From contig JAGYXB010001576.1 of NCBI GenBank assembly GCA_022495005.1, forward strand, positions 62,001-126,000: DNA of 64,000 nt. Direction: 5' to 3'. This DNA is from Rhyacophila brunnea (taxonomy: Eukaryota > Arthropoda > Insecta > Trichoptera > Rhyacophilidae). Shown in pieces: positions 32,583 to 44,628 of this stretch (its first letter is position 1; each line of letters starts with the position of its first letter). The notes under the pieces are model-generated. The model was not told the origin of the DNA. It ran no database searches and was given only the letters and a program-made list of their open reading frames with translations. Both the position numbers and the translations under genes were made by a program.

Positions 32583-34430
32583 TAAAATAAATAAATTTAA
32601 AATTACATAAATTGCTTTGAATCAACTTCTGGTTGAAGGCCTCCCCTAGATCCTGCTACTCTTGTAAGTTCTTGTCTCAGAGCATGATTAGTTTGTCAAT
32701 CCCGAAATTTTACGTAAACGATCGACATTCATAAATAATTTGAGTTAATAGGCAACTGAGTGAATTACCGCAGTGAATTTTAAATTGTATCTATTCTGAA
32801 AATAGTATAGTAGCTAACCATAAAGCTGATGTAAACAAAAAAAAAATGAAAAGTGAAAATATAATTTATTGGCTTGCTGTGTAATTATAAAATCCAGAAT
32901 AATAATTAATAGATACCTTCAGAATATATTTTAAAACAATATCTTTCTATATAATATAATATATCGGGTTGTACATATTTATTTTCTTTTCATAATATTC
33001 AAATTTATTTTAATTTTGAAAACGTTCATATTACTCAACTTTTCTAGCGACTGGGGGTTCACGTTATTTTGTATTTATAGCTTAACAGGTAGACGTAGGT
33101 TTACGGAAAGCCAGGCGGGAACCGCGCTAATTTTCATATAGCTGATTTTGGCAAAATTCATGAATTCAAGAATGAAAACCTAATCTTACCTAACCTAAAA
33201 AATAATCCAGTATATCGACTATTTTCAAAATTTGTTTGCTGCCTGGTTTCCCCTAAACCAACAAGAATCGAAAAGTACAGTTAACCATAATTTTGACAAT
33301 AAATTTTCAACAAACATTTTCACCGATATATTTGTTGTGAGATTTATATACTTACGCTATTTGTGAAATAAGTATCTAATGATGCTGAAAGGAAAAATCC
33401 TGACAGCAAAATTAAATATATTGACGTTTATAAAATTCAGAATAAAAAAATAATAAAGTATTCTTGATGGATTTATTTTTAAACTGTAGTAATCTTGAAA
33501 ATATAACTTGCACATATTATTACTAAACTTAATTAATACCGACGTTAAAATATATACAGAGAGACACGATCAATGTAACGCGCATGTATCGAAAAAAAAA
33601 GTCAGTAATCAGGAAATGAACAAATAAAAATGGTGAAAATAATACAATGTATCGATACTTCGAATTGGAGATAGGTTCTATCGGTCACAAAACAGATAAT
33701 CACTTCATAAGTAATGATCCAATATACCTACCTAACTTATATATATTTCAGGTATAAGTTATGTTATATCACGGATTAACGAGGCTGCTGTTATATATTT
33801 CTAAATTGGTCATTAACGACTTAATCCAATCAAAATACTTTATTGGATTCAAGTAACTGACAATTGTAAAATCAGGTATTTAATAATATTATAACTTATC
33901 AGCATGGCTTCTGAAACCAGGGTCCTTTTTACATTCACTAAAGCTTAAAATATAGGTTTGATACTGAATAAGAATTTATCGTAGGTACTTGCAATCTTAC
34001 TACGGACAAAAATGTCAAAGGGAGAACATGTAGGTCCCTTAAATAGTAGATGTTCCACAAAAACATCATAACCTATCGATTTTATGATGTGAAAAGCTGC
34101 AATTCATATTATTACACCCTATACAACATTGTGAGAATATAGTTGGTTCTTAAAATTACACAATAAATCTAGTCTAATCAGTACTTAATCTAAAAGTATC
34201 ACTTATCTATTTATATAAAAGTATCCCTTGCTATAATATTTAACAATATAACATAATACTGTGGGATTTTACTCAGTCCTGAATTTACTTATTAATAATA
34301 TTTTATAACAGCTATCTTAATACAACAGATTGCGTATAATGAATATTATAATATGACGAAATTAATAAAATTCTAAAATGCAAATTAATTATGCCCTTTT
34401 GGCTGAGTACATTAATTGATAAATAGTACT
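32583..34430. other. AT-rich spacer
   Basis: A degraded Repeat-E motif (atgatgctgaaaggaaaaat) lies at about 33379. Nothing else was recognised in about 1.8 kb. Confidence 0.4.
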
Positions 34431-34434
34431 TATT

Positions 34435-35190
34435 TATTTATTTGAAAAAGACACGTTGAGTACATAACAAATTATTAATTCAGCACGTTCACAACATGAC
34501 ATTTAAAATAAAAATTACGAGTTATCAGTTAGAGAAAAAACAAAGCAAAAATAGTTTTATACAAAAGAAATAAAATTAAAAAAAACGATAATTCAAAAAA
34601 AAATTAAATTAAACAATAAAATAGAATTAAAAAAAACAGAATAAATAATGGATCGCCAAAAATATCTACATCTCTAGGGAGTGCATTGATCAGCCGCACA
34701 GCCCTCGCTATTGGTGCCTAGTGAGCCTGACATGAGGAAACAGCTTTCACCCAAAATAGGTCATGGCTGCGACCACGCATGTAATTGACTGGTGCGTAAA
34801 AATTCAAATTTTCTAGAATATCGGGATTGAAAACGATACCACGTGAGAGCAGGGAAAAATGCTTTAAGAGCAGAAGTGATCTACGAGCTTCAAGAGAATG
34901 AAATTCGAGCATGCCTTGAAGAAAATTAGTAGGAAAATACTCGTTTGAGAAGGTGTCAAAAGGAAAATAATTATAAACTGTAAAATAAAGATGACGATTT
35001 TTTTTTCTGAACACGCTCTAAAACAAGCTTACAGGAAACCTCATAAGGACTTCAGATAATGGAGCCATACTCAAGAATACTCCGTACTAACGACACATAG
35101 AGTGTACGTAAAACAGTTGGATTCTTGAATGACTCTTGCTCACACGCAATGCCGTAGAAGTGATGTGTGATCGAAATGATAAACGGGAGT
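34435..35190 (-). pseudogene. LINE (family N) ORF2 C-terminus and 3' UTR, longest copy
   Basis: Minus strand, upstream part (about 35030-35130): LRTLYVSLVRSILEYGSI, the conserved LINE RT thumb-region block ('LYxSLVRSxLEYxSxxWxPY'), then LVLERVQKK. A continuous frame 35014-34718 carries RSLLLLKHFSLLSRGI, FNPDILENLNFYAPVNYMRGRSHDLFW. Past a stop come IARAVRLINALPRDVDIF and a 3' UTR with 'atgtcatgttgtgaacgtgc', ending in aaataaataaata near 34436. This is the end of a jockey-like non-LTR retrotransposon. RT catalytic motifs are missing (5' truncation typical of LINEs). Confidence 0.75.
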
Positions 35191-35592
35191 CAAACAATAT
35201 GCCAAGATCTTTAATGCAAAATGTAAACATAAAATATTTTACAAAACACATTTGAGAGGCTTTTATAATGTTGTTGGTATTTAAAATTGGTCACAGTTAA
35301 AATATGTCACACAGTTAAATGTCAGTAACTAAATGCCATATTTCACCGCTTAAGTAACACACTGTAATGAAATCTATTCGAACACAATGTGACTATAAAT
35401 ACGGCTAGCCAGAAGCTATGTGAATTTTAAATGACCTAAAACCACACGAGTCTCATAACTTCCCCCTATCTAAATTTGGAGCGTAAACAGTAAGTTAGGT
35501 GTATTAGTACTAATACCATTCCCGGAAATGGCAACGTAATAAAGGTTAAACCAGCGTTGCCAATGTAGTGTTTTTTGCCAGATTTAGTATTT
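35191..35592. other. Spacer, nothing recognised
   Basis: No coding or repeat signal identified. Confidence 0.35.
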
Positions 35593-35594
35593 TA

Positions 35595-36005
35595 CCACGT
35601 TTTTCTTAGCTCGTATTCTTGATGTCCGGTGGTTGTTTATCCAGTACAAGTCTTGCAATTGATTTTTAACTAACTTCCCGACTAGCTAGAAATGTGAAAA
35701 TTTTTAGAATATATCAGAACACGATGCCAATGCATTTTTTTTAATACTTTTAGCCATCTTTAAGTAGAATTGAATTCATTTTCAGTTAATCCTGTTTTGT
35801 ATAAAAAGTTATTTCGGAAGAAATCCGTAATCCGATCCACTATTATTGGTTGCTAAGTGGATGGATAGTGATGGTGGATCGTTACTATGGAAATCAAAAT
35901 GACATTTCAATATTCTATATTTGTTTGTTTTTTATTTACTTCATTATCAAGTACAAGTTTGAGCATATTTAGCATAATAATTGAACAGAAAATTTAAAAA
36001 CGTTG
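35595..36005 (+). mobile_element. MITE-C copy 5
   Basis: Starts after TA (35593-35594) with ccacgtttttcttagctcg and ends in 'aaatttaaaaacgttg'. It has all the internal anchors of the family, but the right TIR and TA are slightly mutated (gtttataa). Confidence 0.75.
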
Positions 36006-36112
36006 TTTATAAAAAGTTATTTTTATCTTGTTATTATTTACTATAATAATATACAATCAGATTATTTTTATTGAAGTCACAATATACATAAATTGGATGT
36101 TTTCTTAATCTT

Positions 36113-36366
36113 AGGCCGCGTCCAGACGCGTGTAATATAACGTGTAATATAACGCGAATTTGTCGTCCATACGTAGCTACGATCCTTACATAAAATGTTC
36201 ATAGCGACGTTCGCACTGATCCATCGGCTGTCGGTTTTTAACACGAACACAAGGGCGCTAGCAGTGCTCGATAATTCTAATAACAACAGGATTCGCGTCG
36301 AGATCGTGTTGCGTCCATACAGTTTGCATTACATTACATGTTACATTACACGTAGTCTGGAGCCGG
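36113..36366. mobile_element. Small TIR MITE P (about 253 bp) with open interior
   Basis: Left end ggccgcgtccagacgcgtgt then 'aatataacgtgtaatataac'. The inverse of the right end is 'gccggctccagactacgtgt', then 'aatgtaacatgtaatgtaat'. The TIRs thus contain an internal tandem (CGTGTAATRTAA). It is preceded by TTA at 36111-36113 but no clear right duplication is seen. The middle (36150-36300) is GC-richer and open on both strands without recognisable motifs. The style of TIR resembles Harbinger MITEs. Confidence 0.55.
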
Positions 36367-36766
36367 CAAAGAGTTTGTTTCAAATCGTGGTTATAAACTA
36401 CTATATAATCGAATAGCTGACCTTTTGGTTATGTTTAAATTACCTTTAATTGTAACCTTAACTGCTCCAAACTGTCAAATATCAGCCAGTTTCGTATCCC
36501 TACTAAGCAGAAGAGAAAAAATGTGACCATTTTTTACAGCCAACTTTTCTTATCATTCTTCAATAACAAGATTTATTCTCTTTCAAATAGTTAATAGTGA
36601 CATGTACACAATACCTTCAGTGGTACGTTAGCACATGTAAATTTACCAGACACGTCATTTAAACTGTGATTAATGGCGTCACAGATGTACATTCTGCCAC
36701 TTGACCATAACGGGTGTTAATTTGTAAAAAATGCATATAACATAATATTATAATGCTAAAGCTATG
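36367..36766. other. Spacer, nothing recognised
   Basis: No signal identified. Confidence 0.35.
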
Positions 36767-36767
36767 A

Positions 36768-36850
36768 ACCCACGATGGCCACGCGGCTTAAGCGTCAGTC
36801 TATTATAGATTCAATTAAGATCGGACATGATCGAAAGAAAAAGAATGTTA
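36768..36850 (+). repeat. SINE-G copy 3, internally deleted
   Basis: Head acccacgatggccacgcggc plus 'ttaagcgtcag' is joined within about 15 bp to the SINE's extreme 3' end (gatcggacatgatcgaaaga). The B box and the whole body are deleted. The RTE-like LINE tail begins immediately after. Confidence 0.55.
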
Positions 36851-37245
36851 TTATGATGTGTTGGCGCCGAATGGTTCGTATTTCTTGGACAGAGCACAAG
36901 ACAAACCAATCATCAATCATCCAGAGACTACAGATAAAGGAACGGTTCTCGATAATATGTCTGAGACCCATTCTGCAGTTTTTTGGACATTAATTCGGTG
37001 TGGATACCTTGGATAGACTAGTAGTTTTGGGTAGCCTCTAGAGAAGACAAAGTAGAAGAAAAGCGTCGTCAGGTTGGAATGACCAAGTGAAGTAACTGAC
37101 TAGCGACAGCCTTCATTTTGCTCTGAGAGAAGCAGAGGATCGAGAAGGGTTGAAAGTCTTCGTCGTTCAAAAGATGACAGAATTTCAAAGTTGTCACAAT
37201 CCTAAGCCATTGCGGAACAACCAAGAAGACGAGAAAGTTAGCATT
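36850..37245 (+). pseudogene. RTE-like endonuclease-reverse transcriptase C-terminal fragment
   Basis: The frame to 36993 gives MCWRRMVRISWTEHKTNQSS, then RLQIKERFSIICLRPILQFFGH. This is the well-known LINE block 'CYRRMLRISWTxHRTNxSILxxLxIKxRLSxxCLxRILxFFGHIxRR'. After frame changes the tail shows LERTK/KKSVVRLE (equivalent of RSRGRSPxRWxDQ), AEDREGLKVF and QKMTEFQSCHNP up to about 37210. Multiple frameshifts. The same family as 15241-15425. Confidence 0.75.
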
Positions 37246-37335
37246 ATTTATATTATGATACAAATTTGAAATACCAAATTTCTTTCAAACATATCATATT
37301 TTCAATGTTTTATCAAAAATACTTACTTAAAGATA

Positions 37336-37841
37336 TGTAGCTGTCAGTATATTATTGACCAAATATCTATTTTTAATGTATCAAATTATTCGACTGCAAT
37401 AATAAATTCCCAGCGACTCATATACCGGTAAACAACTGTTTACCTGCGTCAGCAGATTGATTGGCGATATTAAATACGGTATCGCAATGGAAAATTAGTT
37501 TAATATCCATTCCCATAGTATCATATTATATTATGACTGTAATAATAAATAAAATTCACAGCTACTCGTATTTAAACCGCTGACTCGTTCAATATAATTA
37601 TCTACTGGAATATAAGGTTTAGGTTTTACTTTTGACTGTATAAATTACGAATACTGATTTATCAAAATGTCACTCGAATCTAAGTACCTGGCTCGTAACT
37701 ATCTCAGTAGATAATATTTACTGTTATTGTATTTATACTATCGTACCGACCGTTACGCTGCAAATAAAACTCGCTCTTGCATACATCTTCGACTTCTTCA
37801 TCATCGTCCTCAACACCATTACCTACACATCGAACACCACA
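37336..37841 (+). repeat. LTR-like repeat K, copy 3
   Basis: Starts tgtagctgtcagtatattat and ends acatcgaacaccaca. About 85-90% similar by eye to copy 1 over most of its length. It contains 'accgttacgctgcaaataaa' near the 3' end. The flanks agata and (a)gatc are a possible weak duplication. Confidence 0.55.
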
Positions 37842-38750
37842 GATCTATTATCAAACATTTTCCCGTTAATAGCGATATTTATCATAATTAGAAAATCTAA
37901 CTTTCTTTCGGCGAAATAGATTTTTTATCCGTCTGACGTCCAACAGGTTTGGCAACACTGGGCTAGAGTTCATCATTGTTTGTTATCGTGAGCATACTAA
38001 CAATTAGTGTTAAATGCATGCATTAATTTATTTTTACTACTACCTATTGCAACAAAGTTATTAAACAAAATATTTGTACAAACATTCAAAACTAAATCTG
38101 TTAAATAATTAACAATGCTCTACCATTGTATTTACCTATTTGATAAATGTTAACGATAATTTTAGAACATGTTTTAATACATTGAATATACTTTTTTTTT
38201 AAACCACTAAATAAAAAATAGACAATAAAATTCGATAAGACTGTAGGTATCCCCAAATAGGTAAAACAACTGAATATCGGTTTTCTTTTTCTTTTAGCGC
38301 TATCTTATATCGAAGCACTAATGCTTTTGATATTGAGCCACTTACAAAGATCACGAACTAATTTAAGAAAATCTTCTTCTATCTGCTAACTTATATCCCA
38401 CTATGTATTATGAGCAATGATAAACGAATATGTAAATGATATTTCCCATAGTTTCTCTTAAAATTTCCTCATTGTACGTTATCTCTCGAAAGCTTCCAAT
38501 CGATAATTTTAATAACACAAACATGGACCCTCCAAACCAACCCGCCTCGCACTACATTCGGTCTTAATCGAGTCTACCACGAGGCCCTACGTTTGGCGTG
38601 AAGCATCAGCACTAGCTTACGCCTGGATTTTTTTAGGAGCAGATATCCAATACTAAGGTCGCCACGCTCTCAAGTGAGCTTTTTCTGAGTTTAATAAAAT
38701 ACGTAATTTAATTTTAAAAAGTGCCATGCCAGAGAAAGACATGCACGTAA
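37842..38750. other. Spacer, nothing recognised
   Basis: Slightly GC-richer at 38525-38680 without recognisable motif. Confidence 0.35.
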
Positions 38751-38754
38751 TTAG

Positions 38755-38965
38755 ATAGAAGACTCGTAGCATAATTAGTTAATGCACAGTTGGCGCGATA
38801 CCAGTGGTTGTACGGGTTCAAATCCAATCGAACATCGTATTTTTTTTCAAATAATATGATTGTTTCTAGTGGGTATTATATATCTGAGGTGTTTTCAAGC
38901 TATGTATATTCAATTTAAAGTATTTGTAAAAAATCCGTAGTAAATATTTTTTTTCGCAATAAGTT
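38755..38965 (+). repeat. SINE-D copy 5
   Basis: tRNA-like head with A-box-like 'tagcataattagttaatg', B box gggttcaaatcc at about 38816, then 'atcgtattttttttcaaata', 'tatatctgaggtgttttcaa' and 'gctatgtatattcaat'. Confidence 0.55.
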
Positions 38966-39090
38966 TAATTGAAATTAATTGAACTGGAAATACGCAATCA
39001 AATTGGCAAACGACAGGGATTCTTGAAGTCGTGGCACGATATTTATAAAGAGCGAAGAAGACAATTTTCTATAATTTTTAAATTATACTA

Positions 39091-40392
39091 CGAGGGTGGG
39101 TCAATAAGTCCTTAGAAAAGCCGACAGGTGGCGCGACTAGTACTGTAAGCGGTTTGTTTTCATGCAGCGGCACTACCGATTCAGTATGCTGCGAAGTTTC
39201 AATCAGATTGGTCGGGTTGTTGTGTGTTTCTCGTACATTTAAAAAAAAAATTTGCTTGTGGAAAATGGAAAAATGGAAAATGGAGAAAATTGAGTTTAGA
39301 GCTGTTATTAAACATTTTAATATAAAAGGGTTAACAGCAAAGGAAATAAAAAATGAGTTGGATTTAGTTTACGGCATATCTGCTCCTTCACTTGCAACTA
39401 TTTATAACTGGTTAAATGAATTTAAACGTGGTCGTACATCAACAAAGGATGAACCACGCTCAGGACGTCCTGTAGAGGTGACTACACCAGAAATGATCAA
39501 TAAAATCCACGATATGGTGTTAAGTGACCGAAGATTAAAGTTGAGTGAGATAATTGAGGTTACAGGGATCTCAAAAGGTAGCGTCATTTCTATTTTACAT
39601 GACAAATTGGGCATGAAAAATATTTCTGCAAGATGGGTGCCGCGTTTGCTCACAGTCGACAATAAACGCAATAGGGTGGTGGCCTCTAAAGCCCTGTTGT
39701 CGCTCATGCAACGCAATCCGGATGAATTTTTTCATCGCTTTGTGACTGTAGATGAAACATGGATACACCACTATACTCCCGAGACGAAAGAACAGTCAAA
39801 GCAGTGGATTGCGAAGGCAAACCATGTCCAAAGAAGGCGAAAACCGTAAAATCAGCTGGTAAGGTTATGGCTACTGTATTTTGGGATGCACGTGAAATTA
39901 TTTTCGTTGACTATTTGGAAAAAGGAAAAACAATAACAGGGGATTATTATGCATCTTTATTGGACCAGCTAAAAAACAAAATTGAAGAAAAACGGCCTCA
40001 TTTAAACAGGAAAAAAATCCTCTTTCATCAGGACAATGCCCGTGTTCACACATGTTTACGATCAATGGCTAAAATTGAAGAATTGAAGTTCGAATTGGTC
40101 GACCACCCACCGTATTCGCCAGATTTAGCCCCCAGTGACTTTTTCCTTTTCCCAAACTTAAAAAAATGGCTAAGTGGACAACGTTTTTTTTCAAATGAAG
40201 AAGTCATCGATCGGACAAATGCTTATTTTGAGGACCTTCCGAAAACTTATTTTTCTGACGGTTTAAAAAAAATTGAGAAACGTCTAACCAAGTGTATTGA
40301 GCTCCAAGGAGATTATGTTGAGAAATAAAAAAAAATACAAAAATAAAAACTGTTTTAATGCTTTTTTCTAAGGAATTATTGACCCACCCTCG
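39091..40392 (+). mobile_element. Mariner transposon, 1302 bp, both TIRs present
   Basis: Left TIR 39091-39120 begins cgagggtgggtcaataagtc. Right TIR 40363-40392 is its inverse with one clear mismatch (…ggaattattgacccaccctc). TA target duplications lie at 39089-39090 and 40393-40394. Length, TIR size, TA sites and a single central transposase frame are standard for mariner (about 1.3 kb). Near-identical TIRs and a single frame defect point to a relatively young insertion. The transposase is plus-strand, so the left TIR is the 5' one. Confidence 0.95.
39265..40328 (+). pseudogene. Mariner transposase (DD34D), broken by one frameshift
   Basis: Cuts and pastes the element at TA sites. The start is set at the in-frame ATG 39265 (a second Met is at 39280), since upstream codons lie in the 5' UTR next to the TIR. 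Residues 5-55 form the first helix-turn-helix (FRAVIKHFNIKGLTAKEIK), followed by GRP (RSGRPVEV) and a second HTH (LKLSEIIEVTGISKGSV). WVPRLLT is the equivalent of the mariner WVPHEL motif. Catalytic residues are VTVDETW (first Asp), FHQDNARVHT (second Asp) and YSPDLAPSDFFLF (third Asp, 34 residues later). The frame switches within 39811-39823, between QWIAK and the PKKAKTVKSAGKVMATVFWD block. A one-base loss there explains it. With that base the length is about 354 residues, as in the family. All other motifs look intact. Subfamily not assigned. Confidence 0.93.
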
Positions 40393-40394
40393 TA

Positions 40395-43105
40395 GCTACC
40401 CGGAATAATTCCCTACGAAAGCAAATATTTTGAGATTTTCTATTCGCTAATGAAAAATAAAATTGGTATAGAGTAAATTTCAAGCTTAGTTTTAATATTA
40501 CATAAAAATGGAACAAGATGTTGGCATAATATGTTAAAAAATATTTGTAAATAAATTAATTACGGTTAGCTTGGCTATGTTACGAGTATTTTTGTTAGAT
40601 GGCAATTCTTAAATCTATACTAGCCAAAAAAATGAATATAAATATATTGTGAGTCGACAGAGAAAATACATTTTTTTTCTGTGTACCCAAGTTATTCTGC
40701 TGAACCAATAATATCATCACATGCCTGCAGTTGGACCCAATCACTTCGATATAATTGTATCGTATTCCTTGCCCACTTCACATACATTTTTTAGATAATC
40801 AATAGGTAATTCTTAGATCTAATTAAGTTCGAAAAAATGACTGAAACTTTATCATAAGTAGACAGAGAAAATATAATATTATAAAAATTCTCAGAGCTAA
40901 TAAATAACTAATATTTTTTTTTAAATTTGTAGCAATCAATAAATAATAATACGTTTTAAAAATGATACTTTCTGACATTAGAGAATAAATTCTCATATAA
41001 ACATACAGACCTACAAACTTATCTGATGAATAGGATGGGGGAGCCACTGTCGAAAACTATCCAATCAAAATCTGATATTATAGTTTGTAGTTTCATTTTT
41101 GGCCATTCTACAGATATGTTTGTAGCTCTGTATTCGTTTGTTTTTTTTTTATTTTTCTACAAAATGCGTGGATAGTAATATGCAAATGACAGTATTTGCG
41201 ACCTTCTTTTGTCTTTTTAAATGTTGTATAAAATGATGTAATTTAATTATAATGCATTTTGAATTTGGAATGGTGACAAATATATATCTGAAGAAACACC
41301 TTACAAATTTAATAAACATGACCATAGATAACAGACGTATATATATAGATTCATAAGTTCCATACAAGAAGATGCCCCCTATAATTGGCACCATCTATTG
41401 GCGTGACTAGAAGTTTTGACTATGACAGAACCACAGATCCGAACCCAAAAAAGTATTTAATACTTTTAATAATACTTAAAATAATTTAATACAATTTCGT
41501 TTAAGTATATAATTGTTGATTTTATAATTATATAAACGAAATTGTGACAACAATGAATAAAAGTCGATATTTCAATTCAGATAGGTACATTTTATTGCAA
41601 TGATAATCATATTGACAAATTATGAATAATAACATAAATTTGTGAGGACATAATTATGTAATAATAATAATAGTAATGCACTCCCACCATGGAAATTATT
41701 TGTCAGCACTTCCTGTCAGATTGATGATTTCATTAATTATTTCATTTTGTGTTTCATTATAAATTTTCATCGCTTGCTGTTATTCTCGCAGTGAAAACCT
41801 CAACGATCGACAATATATATTGATGTAGATTCTGAAACAATAATTTTAAAATGTACTTAAATATAAAATGTCAATGGTCGCCATTTACACTTTTGTAAGA
41901 ATGCGCAAATATAATATAGATATTTTATATAGGTAGGTACGTAATTTACTCAAACATAATCTTCTTTATATACCTAGGTATCTATTTTTTATGTTTGCGT
42001 TGGTAGATTTGCAAACGTGAAAATTACAATAGGTAGGTACTATCATTATTTCGATGCGACGACTGCAAAGAAATTTCAAGGGGCTTACAACCGTATAATA
42101 CCTATAAACTAATATAATAAAAGTAGACTTACCCATTAACTTATTTTATCAGCCATCGGGTTGCAAAACCTTTTTATCAATATGGTTTAAAAACGTAGAA
42201 CAGCAATATTATTCTGACACTCAACTGATTATGTCAACTCGAAAAATATTGGACGACTGCTTTTGTTTTGAAAATATCATGTAGAATTGACATGAAATTT
42301 GAAAAGACTGATCGAAAGCTCGAATGTTGATTGGCTGGACCATGGGTGAGCTCTGATTGGTCATTGAAATGGCCTTGTATCATGCGACTTCGTGTGTGAC
42401 CGTGCTACCATATATTCTGAAAACTGATTATTAGGTGGTCACGTTTGCTGTATGGAACTTTCTGTCTGAACATGACGTTTTATTGATACAGATTTTTTTG
42501 TAAAATAACTGCATTTATTATTTATTTTTGTTAAGGTCTTTTAATATATTATTAAGTGTAAAATAAAATTCTCCAAAGACGATGTTCATAGATTTTGCAA
42601 AGTTTGATTTTATTATGTCCACGTTCTGACGTAGTATCTGACCTTCTGTCCCGCATACTGAGTGGTTTTAAAGTAACCCTTCTAACAAATTTGTATTACA
42701 GAATATATTGTATACTACGAAATTTGTATTATATATTTTTCAAGAGATTTTGTGTTTACCTTACTGTGTGATCAATAGATTTATAAATTTGAATTTTCCT
42801 TTGATTTTCCTCGTATTAAATAATTGCTCATAATATAACACGTTTTCGTTTCCCTCGTTTTCTTCCAAGAAAATGAAACGCGTGTTGTATCGTAAACAAT
42901 TATGTAAAAGGTGGAAAATGGAAAATAAATTAATTCTAAATATATTTAATACAGCCAACAATAATATAATATATTGGTTTATACATTCTCATTGTGTATA
43001 TTGCTTCCCTAACCAAACTTTTATACTTACGATTATTTTATATTACAATAATAATATTAGACATATTCAACATAATCTTCATTGGTTTTAATGTTTTCTG
43101 TTATT
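40395..43105. other. AT-rich spacer
   Basis: About 2.7 kb without a recognised gene or repeat family, apart from a hairpin at 41501-41548. CCAAT-like sites (gattggctgg, ctgattggtc) occur near 42330-42360 but without supporting promoter elements. Confidence 0.4.
41501..41548. other. AT-rich hairpin
   Basis: acaatttcgtttaagtatat and the inverse tataaacgaaattgt form arms of about 22 bp with a small bulge and a 7-nt loop. Possibly a remnant of a small foldback element. Confidence 0.4.
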
Positions 43106-43109
43106 TAAT

Positions 43110-43275
43110 TAAGATGGGCGAGCGACTCAAGCGTCATCTTTTAGTGTTGTGAGTATCATTTTTGACTCTTTGGTCTGGCAAATACACAATTTTTTGAGTC
43201 AGAGGGACCTATTAGGTTGAGCAAGGTGGTTCTAGATAAATGTAGCTACCATGGTCTTGATTTATACTCTAAAAA
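43110..43275 (+). repeat. SINE-G copy 4 (degraded)
   Basis: 'gggcgagcgactcaagcgtc' (head), 'ggtctggcaaatacaca', 'gagtcagagggacctattag' and 'gttgagcaaggtgg' follow the family order. The B box is destroyed. Confidence 0.5.
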
Positions 43276-43520
43276 TAGAACTTGGCAATGTGAAAAGTAA
43301 GTAAATAAATAAATGAGATTCTGCGCTGTAGTTACGGTGACCACATTTTCTTAATCTGAAATAGATTTGTAAAGAAAAATAGTTTTTATACACTATTTTA
43401 TTTTTAAAGGCCTGAGACTACATAAAATAATTTGTTTGATAAAAGAAACTGATGGTACTTATATAATTCTTGACATTTTACATCATATGTAGACACGTAT
43501 CAAGAACGTACCCAGTATTA

Positions 43521-44478
43521 AGGCCTGTTCGGACTGTTCCAGTGATTTAGTAGAGTGGCGAGTGATTTAGTGAATTAGTAACAGAAAATTGTCCGAACAC
43601 AGTGCATTAGTGAGTGACGTGTCAAAATGAACAGAGCAACGGATATTTCAAAACGGACACCATTCGTGCGACACGAAAGTGCTGCCGTCTGTCAGATAAA
43701 CTTGTAACTTCAAAAATAATTCAAATGACACGATACAAAAACGGCGTTGTTGAATTGAATCGATTAATGCTCCAAATTCCTATTGATGAATACTAATTTA
43801 CATAAGACCTATTATATTTTTGTGGTTTCATAAATTTTTGTATGCTTGCCTATGTATTTATATAGTTTGTTTAGGTAATAAATAGGTACTTGATGCACAC
43901 TAGGATAATGTGTACCTACTCTTAATAACAACAAGTGTTCTGAGAAATATTGCCATTAATTATCAACGTATTAATCAACAAATTATCTACACTACCTACC
44001 GACATGACATAATATCCTTCATACTGAGAATACAGAATAAACGGAATAATAAATGAATATAACTTATAAGTGATAATATGTACCTCTTTACCTATCCTCA
44101 ATAACAACAAGCTTTCTGTAAATATTGCCATTTATCTACAGATCTATCAACACACGTTCGCGACGGTTTGTCGCCTTGAAGTATAATAACTATAAGTTAT
44201 ATTACGAGTATTTCGAGTAGTATCTTCGCTCCAACGCTGTGCCATCTCTGCGGCAGGCGGAAACTAATGAACTCACCTATTCAGACTTGTTTTGTGGCTT
44301 GTTTAGTATTTAGTGAGAGGTGGTGGGGGTCGCTACTTGGCCAAAATAATAGAATAAAATGGATCGACTGGACTGGCGATTTTACTAAACTACTCGACTA
44401 AATTTGTCTGTTCAGACACGGTTTTTCACCAAATCACTCGCTACTCGACTAAATCACTGGAACAGTCCAAACAAGCCT
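43521..44478. mobile_element. Harbinger-like (PIF) nonautonomous element, 958 bp
   Basis: Left end aggcctgttcggactgttcc and the inverse of the right end (aggcttgtttggactgttcc) are TIRs that continue for about 55 bp. They contain the tandem block agtgatttagt...gagtggcgagtgatttagtg. Both sides are flanked by TTA (43518-43520 and 44479-44481), the TWA duplication of PIF/Harbinger. The interior has no DDE transposase. A 60-codon open frame at 43614-43796 is unrecognised. Two further inverted blocks inside ('cttaataacaacaagtgttc' and 'cctcaataacaacaagcttt', 43921 and 44096) are direct repeats. Confidence 0.8.
43614..43796 (+). CDS. Short open frame inside the Harbinger-like element (unrecognised)
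   Basis: A 60-codon frame ending ...RYKNGVVELNRLMLQIPIDEY then stop. No motif is recognised. Because it sits just inside the left TIR of a nonautonomous element, it could be a trapped host sequence or the remnant of the element's own second gene (Myb/SANT-type in Harbinger), but no SANT signature is visible. It may equally be chance. Confidence 0.2.
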   Translation: MTCQNEQSNGYFKTDTIRATRKCCRLSDKLVTSKIIQMTRYKNGVVELNRLMLQIPIDEY

Positions 44479-44628
44479 TTAGTAATACAGTACAGTACAG
44501 AGTGCATTGTCGATACGTCCCTCTAGAATTACAACATTTTAGTGGTTGATTCAAATAGCTGCAATTGGTGAGAAACCAATAAATTCGATGTATGGTAATA
44601 TACATCAATAAAACGTAGCCAATTAACA

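Noticed and set aside
32583..34430. Possible host gene in a repeat-poor gap
   Set aside because: No open frame of meaningful length and no splice-consistent coding blocks seen.
39402..39716. Minus-strand frame in the mariner
   Set aside because: Antisense shadow of the transposase HTH region.
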